From positions 1 to 25,000 of the forward strand of contig SFDB01000017.1 in NCBI GenBank assembly GCA_004558825.1: a stretch of 25,000 nucleotides of DNA, given 5' to 3'. The stretch is from Clostridiales bacterium. GTDB lineage: Bacteria > Bacillota > Clostridia > Christensenellales > CAG-138. The translations under genes were made by a program, and so were the position numbers. The notes beneath the pieces were generated by a model. The model was not told where the DNA came from and searched no databases. It was given only the letters and a program-made list of their open reading frames with translations. Shown piece by piece: positions 7,568-14,931 of the stretch (positions are counted from its first letter, which is position 1; the number at the start of each line of letters is the position of its first letter).

Positions 7568-8526
7568 TCCTTCAGCTCCCCAAGCGCTGCATTTACTATA
7601 ACTTCGCGCGTTTTTGCATAAGACCAATACGACGTACAGCCTGCGGCACGTTCATGGCCGCCGCCTCCGAATTTTGCCGCTATTGCCGAAACGTCCGCAT
7701 AATTTTTCGAGCGCATGCTCACTTTAAGCGAACCGTCTTTGGCCTGGCGTATAAATATAGCTATCTCAACCGTATCTATGTCACGTATTTTATCGACTAT
7801 TCCTTCGCAATCCTCGCTCGACGCATGTACGAGCTTCATATCGTTTTGGCATATGCCCGCTATGCCTATGCGGTTATCGGCCAAAAGCTCGAGCTTTCCT
7901 ATTGCGATGCCGAGAAGCTTCGTCTTTGATATCGACTCGTCGGCAAATATGCGCCTGTTCAAAAGCTGAACATCTATCAGCTCTACCATCTTTGAAGCGT
8001 AAAGGAGCGAACGCGCCGTTGTGTTGGAATAGGAGAACCGCCCCGTATCAGTCAGTATCGCCGTATACATCGCCTCTGCAAGCTCACCGTCGACCTCAAC
8101 TCCGAGCCCGTTCACAAGCTCAAACATTATCTCGCCGCATGCCGCCGCCGTCGCATCGACATGGTTTATGTCGCCAAAGCCCTCGTTCGTTACATGATGG
8201 TCTATGCATATCGTGTATTCCGCCGCGTCGAAAAGCTTTGCCGCGCTGCCCATACGCTGCCTATCCGCGCAGTCAACCGATATAGCCGTCTCCGTTCGCT
8301 TCGCGTCCTCGGGCTTAATCATCGCTTCGGAATACGGCAAAAACGCATACGAAGGCGGCATTCGCCCGTCGCATACAAGCTGAGCGCGCTTGCCCAGCGC
8401 GCTCAATGCCATATAAAGCGCAAGCGATGAACCCACCGCGTCGCCGTCAGGCGAAACATGCGTAATTATCGTGAAATCATCCCTGAGCCGTATCTGCGCA
8501 GCTATATCAGCAATCGTGCTATTCAT
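7564..8526 (-). CDS. nrnA: DHH-family phosphoesterase, NrnA-like (oligoribonuclease / pAp phosphatase)
   Basis: A 320-residue cytoplasmic hydrolase. In Firmicutes the NrnA family degrades very short RNAs and removes the 3' phosphate of pAp. The metal-binding motifs are visible in order: HVSPDGDAVGS (23-33), VDCAD (84-88), DHH (109-111) and ILTDTGRFSYSNT (about 156-168), all in the DHH domain, then GGGGHERAAG (about 287-296) in the DHHA1 domain. The rbfA-nrnA-truB order is typical of Firmicutes. It overlaps the rbfA end by eight bases and the truB start by four, so the genes are probably translationally coupled. Substrate preference is inferred from family. Confidence 0.93.
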   Translation of the reverse strand: MNSTIADIAAQIRLRDDFTIITHVSPDGDAVGSSLALYMALSALGKRAQLVCDGRMPPSYAFLPYSEAMIKPEDAKRTETAISVDCADRQRMGSAAKLFDAAEYTICIDHHVTNEGFGDINHVDATAAACGEIMFELVNGLGVEVDGELAEAMYTAILTDTGRFSYSNTTARSLLYASKMVELIDVQLLNRRIFADESISKTKLLGIAIGKLELLADNRIGIAGICQNDMKLVHASSEDCEGIVDKIRDIDTVEIAIFIRQAKDGSLKVSMRSKNYADVSAIAAKFGGGGHERAAGCTSYWSYAKTREVIVNAALGELKE

Positions 8527-8902
8527 CGTTACCCTCTGTTTCCTCGCTTTTCTTATCCGCAGCCGATATATCGTTGATTATTTTAGAGATATACACGCTG
8601 TATGCTATCGAATCGTCGAGTACGAACAGAAGCTTTGGCACGCGCCTTATCTCTATGCGCTTGCGAAGCTCCCTCGCTATGAAGCCGCTCGCGTGGTTGA
8701 GCGCCTCGACCGTCTCCCGCCGTACGGCGTCGTCCTTGTCGTATACGCTCACATGCACCTTGCAAAGCGTCAGGTCGCTCGTCGCGTCCGCCGAAAGTAT
8801 CGTCGTTATCTCGGCTATGCGCGGATCTTTAAGCTCCTCCCTGATTATGTCGCTTATGCCTTTTCTTATTTCTTCGCCTATTCTGTCGTATCTTAATGAC
8901 AT
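8519..8902 (-). CDS. rbfA: Ribosome-binding factor A
   Basis: A 127-residue small KH-fold protein that binds the 30S subunit and helps 16S rRNA 5'-end maturation, especially in the cold. The start is set at the ATG beginning MSLRYDRIGEEIRKG, where family similarity begins. It is preceded by AAAGGCG. A 21-codon in-frame extension to 8965 covers a hairpin and is not conserved in character. Typical features include ELKDPRI and the conserved hydrophobic core up to VLDDSI. The acidic tail (KKSEETEGNDE) overlaps the nrnA start. Confidence 0.95.
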   Translation of the reverse strand: MSLRYDRIGEEIRKGISDIIREELKDPRIAEITTILSADATSDLTLCKVHVSVYDKDDAVRRETVEALNHASGFIARELRKRIEIRRVPKLLFVLDDSIAYSVYISKIINDISAADKKSEETEGNDE

Positions 8903-8935
8903 TATTGTTTCGCCTTTCGTTTTGATATCTGCCAA

Positions 8936-8958
8936 ATAAGCGGCTCTGCGCCGCTTAT
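8936..8958 (-). promoter_or_regulatory. Intercistronic hairpin between infB and rbfA
   Basis: A perfect nine-pair stem (8936-8944 with 8950-8958) with a five-base loop lies in the 80-base gap between infB and rbfA. No T tract follows on the minus strand, so it is not a strong terminator. It may be a processing or mRNA-stability element that separates the two coding parts of the operon. Confidence 0.55.
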
Positions 8959-8982
8959 CCGACATCGGTTATTATGCCCCGA

Positions 8983-11517
8983 TCAGCGCTTTGTTTCCTC
9001 CATCACGAACGCTTCGATTATATCGCCCTCGCGTATATCGTTGAAGTTTTCCAGGCCTATGCCGCACTCGTAGCCCGCCGCGACCTCCTTGACGTCGTCC
9101 TTAAAGCGTTTGAGCGATGATATTTTGCCCTCGTGTATGACTATGCCGTCGCGCACCACTCGCACCTGTGCGTTGCGCTGAACCTTGCCGTCCTGAACGT
9201 ATGCGCCCGCTATCGTGCCTATGCCGCTGACCTTGAACGTGTTCCTTACGGATATGCGGCCAAGCTCGACCTCCTTATAAACGGGGGCAAACATGCCCTT
9301 CATGGCGTTTTCGATATCCTCTATCGCCGTATAAATGACCCTGTAGAGGCGTATGTCGACGTTTTCCCGCTCCGCCGTCTGCTTCGCCGTAGCATCGGGG
9401 CGAACGTTAAAGCCGATTATTATGGCATTCGATGCCGACGCGAACATTACGTCGGAGCCCGTTATCGCGCCCACACCGCCGTGTATGCAGCGCACCCTTA
9501 CTTCATCGTTCGACAGCTTCTCGAGCGCCTGCTTTACGGCCTCGACGGAGCCGTGTACGTCCGCCTTTACGATTATGTTGAGATCCTTCACCTGGCCCTC
9601 GGATATCTGGCTGAAGAGATCGTCGAGCGATACCTTTGACGTCATTTTGACCTGCTCGGCCTTGAGCTTGTCGCGGCGCTCCTCAGCGACCTGGCGGGAA
9701 ATATCCGCATCCGTGGCGTTAAGCACATCGCCAGCCGACGGAACCTCCGAAAATCCGAGAACCTCCACAGGCTGCCCCGGCCCCGCCGAATTGACGCGCC
9801 TGCCCTTGTCATCCATCATCGCGCGGACGCGGCCGTACGCAAGACCCGCAACCACCGTATCTCCAACCTTCAGCGTGCCGTTTTGAACGAGCACCGTCGC
9901 AATCGGGCCGCGGCTCTTATGGAGCTGCGCCTCTATTATTGTTCCCTTCGCCATGCGGTTCGGGTTCGCCTTCAGTTCAAGCACATCCGCCTGCAAAAGC
10001 ACCATTTCAAGTAGCGTGTCGAGATTCATCTTCGTCTTTGCGGACACGGGTACGCATATCGTATCGCCGCCCCATTCCTCGGGCACAAGGCCGTACTCCG
10101 TGAGCTGCTGCATTACGCGGTCGGGATTTGCTCCCTCCCTGTCCATCTTGTTTATCGCGACAATTATTGGCACGTTCGCCGCCTTAGCGTGGTTTATCGC
10201 CTCAACCGTCTGCGGCATTATTCCATCGTCCGCCGCAACGACGAGTATTACGATATCCGTGACCTGCGCGCCGCGCGCCCTCATCGACGTAAACGCCTCA
10301 TGGCCCGGCGTGTCTATGAACGTTATCAGCCTGCCGTTGCATGTCACCTGATACGCGCCTATATGCTGGGTTATGCCCCCTGCTTCGCCCGCCGTTACGC
10401 TCGAATGGCGTATCGCGTCAAGAAGCGACGTCTTTCCGTGGTCGACGTGACCCATTATCGTGACGACCGGCGGACGCTCGACAAGGCTCGATTCCTCATC
10501 AGCGTCGTCGGCCTTCTCCTGAAGCACATCCTCAAACGTCTTTTGCGGCTGATATTCAAGCTCGATATCGTAGTCGGCCGCAATAAGCGCGCATGTATCG
10601 AAATCGATCTGCTGGTTTATCGTAGCCATTATGCCCATGTTGAACAGTTTTTTGATTATCTCGGAAACCGGTTTGCCGATCTTCTCCGATAAATCCTTTA
10701 CAGATATTGTTTCCGTGGTAATCACCGCCTTCTCTATTTTAACGGGCTCCGGTTTGCGGACGGGCTGCTGCTTCTTCTGCTTGGAGCGTCTGTTGTAGCT
10801 GACCTCGTCGTCCCAAATCGGCTCGTTTTCCTTCAAGCCTGTTTTTCTTGCCTTCGTCTTGCGTTCATCGGCCTTATTTTTGCCGTAGTCCCTGTCGCCA
10901 GGCCGCTGCTGCGCTACGTTGACGACTCTCTCGTTCGTACGTCCGCGCTGCTCCTGCCTGCCAAAATCGCCCGTCTGCGCCTTCGACGGCCTTGCGTTGT
11001 CGCGCGGCTGCCTTTCGTTCGCGCGGCGCGGCTTGTCGTCCGCGTTTCTGTCCGGCCTGTTCCTGCCGCCCTGCTCCGGCCGCCGCTCCGGCCGCTGCTC
11101 CGCCGGTTTGTTGTCCGGCTCTTCGGGTTCTTTTGCGCTCTTGGCATTTTCCGCCTCTGCGGCCACAGGTTCTTCGGCCTTCTCCGGCTGAGCCTCTTCC
11201 TTTTCTTCCTGTTTTTCCTCTTTGTTTTCCTGCGCGGGTGCCGGCTTTTCTTCGACCTTTGCGGCGCTCTCTTCGCCGCCTACCTGTACCGCAAGCGGCG
11301 TGTCCGCCTTGAGCAGCTCCTCAAACAGGCGCTTCTGCTCCTCTTCCTTCCTGAGCTTTTCTTCGTGCTCTTCCTTCGCCCTCAGCTCGCTCTCGCTCCT
11401 GCGCGCGCTCTGCAGAAGCGATGAAACCTCGCCCTGCGTTTTCTTTATGAGCTCAAACAATTCCTTCGCCTGTATCTCAAGCTCTTTTACGGTATCGGTT
11501 ATTTTAGCTTTCGCCAT
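8983..11517 (-). CDS. infB: Translation initiation factor IF-2
   Basis: An 844-residue GTPase that brings initiator fMet-tRNA to the 30S subunit. The first 250 or so residues are low-complexity and highly charged, with runs of Glu/Lys/Ala and then Arg/Pro/Asn/Gln, typical of IF-2 amino-terminal extensions. An IF2_N domain lies near 265-320. The GTPase domain starts near 350 with GHVDHGKT (about 356-363), DTPGHEAF and NKMD. The C-terminal domains II-IV follow. The start is the ATG at 11517, with GGGGGTG six bases upstream. An upstream TTG would be a worse choice. It overlaps the ylxQ end by 14 bases. Confidence 0.98.
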   Translation of the reverse strand: MAKAKITDTVKELEIQAKELFELIKKTQGEVSSLLQSARRSESELRAKEEHEEKLRKEEEQKRLFEELLKADTPLAVQVGGEESAAKVEEKPAPAQENKEEKQEEKEEAQPEKAEEPVAAEAENAKSAKEPEEPDNKPAEQRPERRPEQGGRNRPDRNADDKPRRANERQPRDNARPSKAQTGDFGRQEQRGRTNERVVNVAQQRPGDRDYGKNKADERKTKARKTGLKENEPIWDDEVSYNRRSKQKKQQPVRKPEPVKIEKAVITTETISVKDLSEKIGKPVSEIIKKLFNMGIMATINQQIDFDTCALIAADYDIELEYQPQKTFEDVLQEKADDADEESSLVERPPVVTIMGHVDHGKTSLLDAIRHSSVTAGEAGGITQHIGAYQVTCNGRLITFIDTPGHEAFTSMRARGAQVTDIVILVVAADDGIMPQTVEAINHAKAANVPIIVAINKMDREGANPDRVMQQLTEYGLVPEEWGGDTICVPVSAKTKMNLDTLLEMVLLQADVLELKANPNRMAKGTIIEAQLHKSRGPIATVLVQNGTLKVGDTVVAGLAYGRVRAMMDDKGRRVNSAGPGQPVEVLGFSEVPSAGDVLNATDADISRQVAEERRDKLKAEQVKMTSKVSLDDLFSQISEGQVKDLNIIVKADVHGSVEAVKQALEKLSNDEVRVRCIHGGVGAITGSDVMFASASNAIIIGFNVRPDATAKQTAERENVDIRLYRVIYTAIEDIENAMKGMFAPVYKEVELGRISVRNTFKVSGIGTIAGAYVQDGKVQRNAQVRVVRDGIVIHEGKISSLKRFKDDVKEVAAGYECGIGLENFNDIREGDIIEAFVMEETKR

Positions 11518-11842
11518 TGGACGCACCCCCGTGATCAATTTCGTTGTTGTCGCTGTATGCCCGCGTTATCATGCCCGAAAACGCCGCATCGGTGATCGCC
11601 GCCACCATTCTCGCTTCTTTTCCTATAATCCCGCCGAGATTCTCCACCTCGACGTACGGTATCCGTTTCGCCCCGCATCTGCCCGACCAGCGTTTTTTTG
11701 TTGCCGCCGATGCAGAAACATCAACGAGCACCGCGTAAGCCTTCGAGGCCTTGACGGCCTTATCCGCCGCAAACTCCCCGCTCGCACATTTTCCGGCCTT
11801 CATCGAAAAGCCTATTGCGCCCGCAAGCTTACTGTTGTTCAT
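11504..11842 (-). CDS. ylxQ: L7Ae-family ribosomal protein-like protein YlxQ
   Basis: A 112-residue member of the L7Ae/L30e/Gadd45 fold, an RNA-binding family whose members recognise kink-turns. The N-terminal segment MNNSKLAGAIGFSMKAGKCA, with AG and GK in the RNA-contact region, is typical. The start is the ATG at 11842, with GGAGGA eleven bases before it; a TTG nine bases upstream sits too close to that site. It lies between ylxR and infB, the usual Firmicutes position, and overlaps both by 14 bases. Its precise role in ribosome biology is not established. Confidence 0.9.
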   Translation of the reverse strand: MNNSKLAGAIGFSMKAGKCASGEFAADKAVKASKAYAVLVDVSASAATKKRWSGRCGAKRIPYVEVENLGGIIGKEARMVAAITDAAFSGMITRAYSDNNEIDHGGASNGES

Positions 11843-12101
11843 TCGCGGCAAGCTCCTCCCTTAGGCGTTCATACACGTCTGGTTCAATCCTATGCTCGAG
11901 CGCCCGCTCAAGCGCCCGCGACTTCATCGCACGCTCAAGGCAGTCGCTTTTCTTGCAGATATACGCGCCGCGTCCCGGCGCTTTTCCCCGCATGTCTATC
12001 GAAACCATGCCCTCGGCCGATTTCACTATCCGTATAAGCTCTCGCTTCTCGTGCATCTCGCGGCAGCCGACGCACATGCGCATGGGTATTTTTTTCGGCA
12101 T
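11829..12101 (-). CDS. ylxR: YlxR family (DUF448) RNA-binding protein, RnpM-like
   Basis: A 90-residue basic protein. The family motif at the start (PKKIPMRMCVGCREMHEKREL) and GRGAYICKKSDCLERA are diagnostic for DUF448/YlxR. YlxR has been linked to RNase P regulation and nucleoid or RNA binding in other Firmicutes; the function here is by homology. The start is the ATG at 12101, with GGGAGG seven bases before it. Four cysteines (in CVGC and CKKSDC) could bind a metal. It lies between nusA and ylxQ. Confidence 0.93.
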   Translation of the reverse strand: MPKKIPMRMCVGCREMHEKRELIRIVKSAEGMVSIDMRGKAPGRGAYICKKSDCLERAMKSRALERALEHRIEPDVYERLREELAANEQQ

Positions 12102-12122
12102 AGGCGATCCTCCCAAAAGAAA

Positions 12123-13208
12123 TTACATCATGTCGGGATCGAGCATGGGCGGCTGCTCCATCTCACGATACTCCGCCTCGGCCTGCGAATTGCTCTTTAT
12201 GTCTATCTTCCAGTTCGTAAGCTTGACGGCAAGGCGCGCGTTCTGCCCCTCCTTGCCTATCGCAAGCGAAAGCTGGTTATCGGGAACTATCACTCGCGCC
12301 GCCTTCTCCGCCTCATTCACATATACCATTAGCACCTTCGCGGGGCTGAGCGCCTTTGCGATGTACATCGCGGGATCGGGATCCCACTCGATTATGTCTA
12401 TCTTCTCGTTTCTAAGCTCGTTTACTATCTTTTCGACGCGTATTCCCCTTTGGCCGACGCATGCGCCAACGGGGTCTATCTTGCTGTCCTGCGAATAGAC
12501 GGCGACCTTCGTCCTGAAGCCCGCCTCGCGCGCTATCGACTTTATCTGAACCACGCCCGACTGTATTTCCGGCACCTCAAGCTCGAAAAGGCGCTTCACA
12601 AGGCCGGGATGCGTACGCGACACCTCTACCTGCGGCCCCTTGCTCGTGCTCCTTACCTCAAGCACATACACCTTCAGCCTCTGGTTGGGCTCGTACATTT
12701 CGCCCTGCGGTATCTCGCGGTTGTCAAGGAAGCCGTCCGTCTTGCCGAGCTCCACGTACACGCCGTTGCGCTCGATGCGCTGAACTATTGCCGTAAGAAC
12801 CTCGTTCTCCTTCTCGCGGTACTCGTCGAGTATCATGCCGCGCTCCGTTTCGCGTATGCGCTGAACTATGACCTGCTTCGCCGTCTGCGCCGCTATACGG
12901 CTGAAGCTGCGCGACCTTACCTCCTCCTCGAGCACGTCCCCAAGGCCGTAAAGCACGTTTATTTTCTTTGCGTTTTCAAGCGATATCTCCGTATACGGAT
13001 TCTCGACGCGCTCCACAACCGACTTCAGCGCGAACATCTTCACTTCGCCCGTGTCGCGGTTTACCTCGGCGCGCACGTTGCCCGCGCTCTCGCAGTTGCG
13101 CTTATACGCCGTCGTCAGCGCCGCCTCCAGCGCGTCTATCAGTATATCCTTGCTTATGCCGCGCTCTTTTTCGAGCATGTCGAGCGCTTCCATAAATTCC
13201 TGATTCAT
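12123..13208 (-). CDS. nusA: Transcription elongation/termination factor NusA
   Basis: A 361-residue RNA-polymerase-associated factor involved in pausing, termination and rRNA antitermination. Domain order is normal: an N-terminal RNAP-binding domain (1-125), S1 (about 135-200, with GVYVELGKTDGFL), KH1 (about 230-285, with DPVGACVGQRGIRV) and KH2 (about 300-345, with LAIGKEGQNARLA). It lacks the C-terminal acidic repeats found in enterobacterial NusA, as is usual for Firmicutes. A GGAG lies ten bases before the ATG. It is second in the rimP operon. Confidence 0.98.
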   Translation of the reverse strand: MNQEFMEALDMLEKERGISKDILIDALEAALTTAYKRNCESAGNVRAEVNRDTGEVKMFALKSVVERVENPYTEISLENAKKINVLYGLGDVLEEEVRSRSFSRIAAQTAKQVIVQRIRETERGMILDEYREKENEVLTAIVQRIERNGVYVELGKTDGFLDNREIPQGEMYEPNQRLKVYVLEVRSTSKGPQVEVSRTHPGLVKRLFELEVPEIQSGVVQIKSIAREAGFRTKVAVYSQDSKIDPVGACVGQRGIRVEKIVNELRNEKIDIIEWDPDPAMYIAKALSPAKVLMVYVNEAEKAARVIVPDNQLSLAIGKEGQNARLAVKLTNWKIDIKSNSQAEAEYREMEQPPMLDPDMM

Positions 13209-13232
13209 TTTATTGTGTCTCCGTTCGTTGTT

Positions 13233-13697
13233 TTAGAACTCTATATACGGCCTTATTATTGCCGTGTCCTTTTTCAATATCGTCATGCTCAGCACGGCGT
13301 CCTTCGTTTTTACCTCGAGCGTGTAATCCGTATCGGTATAATCCGTCAGAATACCCGTAAACTCTTTTTTGCCGCCGACAGCGGCGTAAAGCTTCGCGGT
13401 GACGGGTTTTCCGAGATTCTTCCTGAAATCGCGCTCCGTCTTAAGCGGCCTGTCTATACCGAGCGATGATACGCTCAGATAATATGCGTCCTTTATCGGG
13501 TCGGCCTCATCGAGTATGGGATCGACCGCGCTGCTCACCTTTTCACAATCGTCAAGCGTTATGCCGCTTTCCGAATCGATGTACAGCGTAAGCACCATAT
13601 TGCCCTGCTCGTTTTGGTATTGCACCTCGACAAGCTCATATCCGAGCTCCTCGACCTTCGCCCGAGTAAGCTCAAAAACCGTGTCGCATATCTTCAT
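13233..13697 (-). CDS. rimP: Ribosome maturation factor RimP
   Basis: A 154-residue protein needed for 30S subunit assembly. Family features include ELVEVQYQ, LYIDSESGITLDDCEKVS (about 39-56), the YYLSVSSLGIDRPLKTERDF stretch and an SH3-like C-terminal domain (about 85-154). It is the first gene of the leftward operon. GGAGGG sits just before the ATG, beside a leader hairpin at 13711-13736. Confidence 0.96.
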   Translation of the reverse strand: MKICDTVFELTRAKVEELGYELVEVQYQNEQGNMVLTLYIDSESGITLDDCEKVSSAVDPILDEADPIKDAYYLSVSSLGIDRPLKTERDFRKNLGKPVTAKLYAAVGGKKEFTGILTDYTDTDYTLEVKTKDAVLSMTILKKDTAIIRPYIEF

Positions 13698-13710
13698 TTA
13701 GGCCCTCCTC

Positions 13711-13750
13711 GTCCCGTCAAAATTAAAGAGCGGGACACTCCCCCACTCTT
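13711..13750 (-). promoter_or_regulatory. rimP leader with two mutually exclusive hairpins
   Basis: On the minus strand the leader can form a nine-pair stem (13750-13742 with 13734-13726) followed by a T-rich TAATTTTG, which resembles a weak terminator. Alternatively it can form a six-pair stem (13736-13731 with 13716-13711) directly upstream of the GGAGGG ribosome binding site. The two share 13731-13734, so both cannot form at once. This suggests attenuation or translational control. The pairing is visible; regulation is inference. Confidence 0.45.
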
Positions 13751-13781
13751 CTTACAAAAAGCTATCATCGAACACATTTTG

Positions 13782-13810
13782 ATTATAGCACGCCGTTTCC
13801 GGCTATGCAA
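13782..13810 (-). promoter_or_regulatory. Sigma-A promoter of the rimP-nusA-infB operon
   Basis: The minus strand reads TTGCAT (13810-13805), a 17-base spacer and perfect TATAAT (13787-13782). It lies about 85 bases before the rimP ATG, upstream of the leader hairpins, and is divergent to the tRNA promoter. Confidence 0.8.
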
Positions 13811-13912
13811 GCCTTTAGGGAACTGTTATTTGCCTTATTGTGTCGGAAACTGCGTATTTTTACGCAAATAAGGCGCGTCGGACTTGACCGCAACAATATA
13901 TTATTTGGGGTA

Positions 13913-13941
13913 TTGCTTTTTTCGGAGCGCTGATGTAAAAT
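13913..13941 (+). promoter_or_regulatory. Promoter of tRNA-Asn
   Basis: TTGCTT (13913-13918), a 17-base spacer and TAAAAT (13936-13941) place the transcript start about 13 bases before the tRNA. Confidence 0.6.
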
Positions 13942-13961
13942 ACAATCCGTACCGAAGATAT

Positions 13962-14037
13962 TCCTCCTTAGCTCAGTCGGTAGAGCATGCGGCTGTTAAC
14001 CGCAGTGTCGTTGGTTCGAGTCCAACAGGGGGAGCCA
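13962..14037 (+). tRNA. tRNA-Asn (anticodon GTT)
   Basis: A full 76-base cloverleaf. The acceptor TCCTCCT pairs with AGGGGGA (one T-G pair). The D-arm is GCTC...GAGC. The anticodon arm TGCGG-CTGTTAA-CCGCA has anticodon GTT. The T-arm is GTTGG-TTCGAGT-CCAAC. Discriminator G and CCA are encoded. It stands alone, followed at once by a terminator. Confidence 0.98.
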
Positions 14038-14039
14038 CG

Positions 14040-14082
14040 AAAAGAAACCGCTTTTGTCTACCAGACAAAGGCGGTTTCTTTT
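14040..14082 (+). terminator. Intrinsic terminator of tRNA-Asn (bidirectional)
   Basis: A twenty-pair stem (14040-14059 with 14063-14082, one G-T pair) and a three-base loop. It starts with an A run and ends with TTTT, so it can work on either strand. It begins three bases after the tRNA CCA end. Confidence 0.88.
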
Positions 14083-14086
14083 CAAC

Positions 14087-14260
14087 GAAATAAATCCCTT
14101 GCGGGATTTGTGAAATGCCCTCCGGGCGTGAAATATGGCTAGCGCCATGTGAAATGCCTGCGGGCGTGAGGGGATTTATTTCATTTCACTTGATGCACAG
14201 CATCAAATTTCACAATGACCGAAGGTCATTATTTCACATCCGAAGGATATTTCACTTCAC
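14087..14260. repeat. Array of seven small hairpins spaced by GTGAAAT / ATTTCAC
   Basis: Hairpins lie at 14092-14109, 14117-14127, 14135-14148, 14156-14165, 14190-14206, 14214-14230 and 14238-14248. On the left half they are separated by GTGAAAT (14110-14116, 14128-14134, 14149-14155, and a decayed GTGAG at 14166-14170). On the right half the spacers are the reverse complement, ATTTCAC (14183-14189, 14207-14213, 14231-14237, 14249-14255, then TTCAC to 14260). A longer inverted repeat, 14087-14098 with 14171-14182 (12 bases), encloses the left half. Loops are often TTGC or GAA. Hairpin stems differ in sequence from one another, but spacers are constant. The left spacers could pair with the right spacers to form one branched structure. 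I know of no named family for it. Confidence 0.85.
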
Positions 14261-14284
14261 AATCCGTCTTTTCTGCTGTATTAT
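14256..14284 (+). promoter_or_regulatory. Candidate promoter of the HIT gene, overlapping the array edge
   Basis: TTCACA (14256-14261), a 17-base spacer and TATTAT (14279-14284), each one base from consensus. The -35 box is made from the last TTCAC of the hairpin array. The start codon is 35 bases downstream. Confidence 0.5.
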
Positions 14285-14318
14285 CAGTTCAATAAACTTG
14301 AATTTGCAGGTGTGAACG

Positions 14319-14771
14319 ATGAATATGTGCGAATGGTGTGCTTATAAAGAAAACGAATGGTTATTATATAAATCATTGCATTGGTCTGTTTATTTAGCGG
14401 ATGTGCAGGACTATGCAGGTAGATGTATTTTGGTGTTGAATAGGCATTGCGGAAGTCTTTCAGAACTAAATATTTCTGAGTGGATTGAATTGAAAACAAT
14501 CATAGACAGATTAGAGTTCGTCTATAAGGAAGTATTAGGAGCTGAACTGAGTAATTGGAGTTGTTTGTTAAATAACTTTTATAAAGAAACCACACCCGAT
14601 CCTCATTTACATTTACATGTAAGACCGAGATACAAAAATGCTATTGTAATTAACGATCACTCGTATGAAGATACAGAGTTTGCTCACCACTACGCTCTGA
14701 AAAAAGAGACTTCAATGCTCGATGATGATAAAAAAATACTGTACATACTAATGAAAAAACATTTCTCTTAG
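14319..14771 (+). CDS. HIT-family nucleotide hydrolase/transferase
   Basis: A 150-residue protein with the histidine-triad signature PHLHLHVRPRY (His96, His98, His100). HIT proteins hydrolyse or transfer nucleotides from dinucleoside polyphosphates, AMP-lysine or similar substrates; the exact substrate is unknown here. The N-terminus has Cys4 and Cys7 in MCEWC, as in zinc-bearing HIT proteins, and a preceding beta strand (GRCILVLNRHCGSL) typical of the fold. The gene is visibly richer in A and T than the surrounding chromosome and sits between the hairpin array and a decayed gene, which suggests acquired DNA. AGGTG lies a few bases before the ATG. There are no partner genes. Confidence 0.85.
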   Translation: MNMCEWCAYKENEWLLYKSLHWSVYLADVQDYAGRCILVLNRHCGSLSELNISEWIELKTIIDRLEFVYKEVLGAELSNWSCLLNNFYKETTPDPHLHLHVRPRYKNAIVINDHSYEDTEFAHHYALKKETSMLDDDKKILYILMKKHFS

Positions 14772-14931
14772 CAAATTGGAATTTGTAGAACAGAGCAGTC
14801 ACACTACTTTTGCTTACTTTTACCTTGATTCTGCTCCGTTTGGTTACTCTTTTTCGAACCAAGTGTGCCTTGCGGCACGTGAAGCGAAAAAAACTTCCTA
14901 TAATAATAGTTGTGAAACAGGAGGTGTACAT
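14772..14931 (+). other. Non-coding stretch between the HIT gene and the S23 remnant
   Basis: No gene is supported here. It contains a hairpin GTGCC-TTGC-GGCAC (14865-14878) followed by GTGAAG, which resembles one unit of the 14087-14260 array (TTGC loop then GTGAA). TATAAT (14899-14904) and GGAGGT (14920-14925) precede the next ATG, but no good -35 is seen. Confidence 0.45.

Noticed and set aside
7568..7627. 20-codon upstream extension of truB
   Set aside because: It lies inside nrnA. The ATG at 7567 has AAGGA before it and gives the normal family start.
8903..8965. 21-codon upstream extension of rbfA
   Set aside because: It covers a hairpin and lacks conserved residues; the ATG at 8902 has a ribosome site.
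12450..13469. 339-codon plus-strand frame opposite nusA and rimP
   Set aside because: Shadow of two certain genes and spans their gap. Composition is the mirror of the real frames.
14087..14260. CRISPR array
   Set aside because: The constant unit is only seven bases, it flips to its reverse complement midway, and the variable parts are self-complementary hairpins. There are no cas genes.
14115..14315. 66-codon frame through the hairpin array
   Set aside because: It is made of the palindromic repeats and has no ribosome site.
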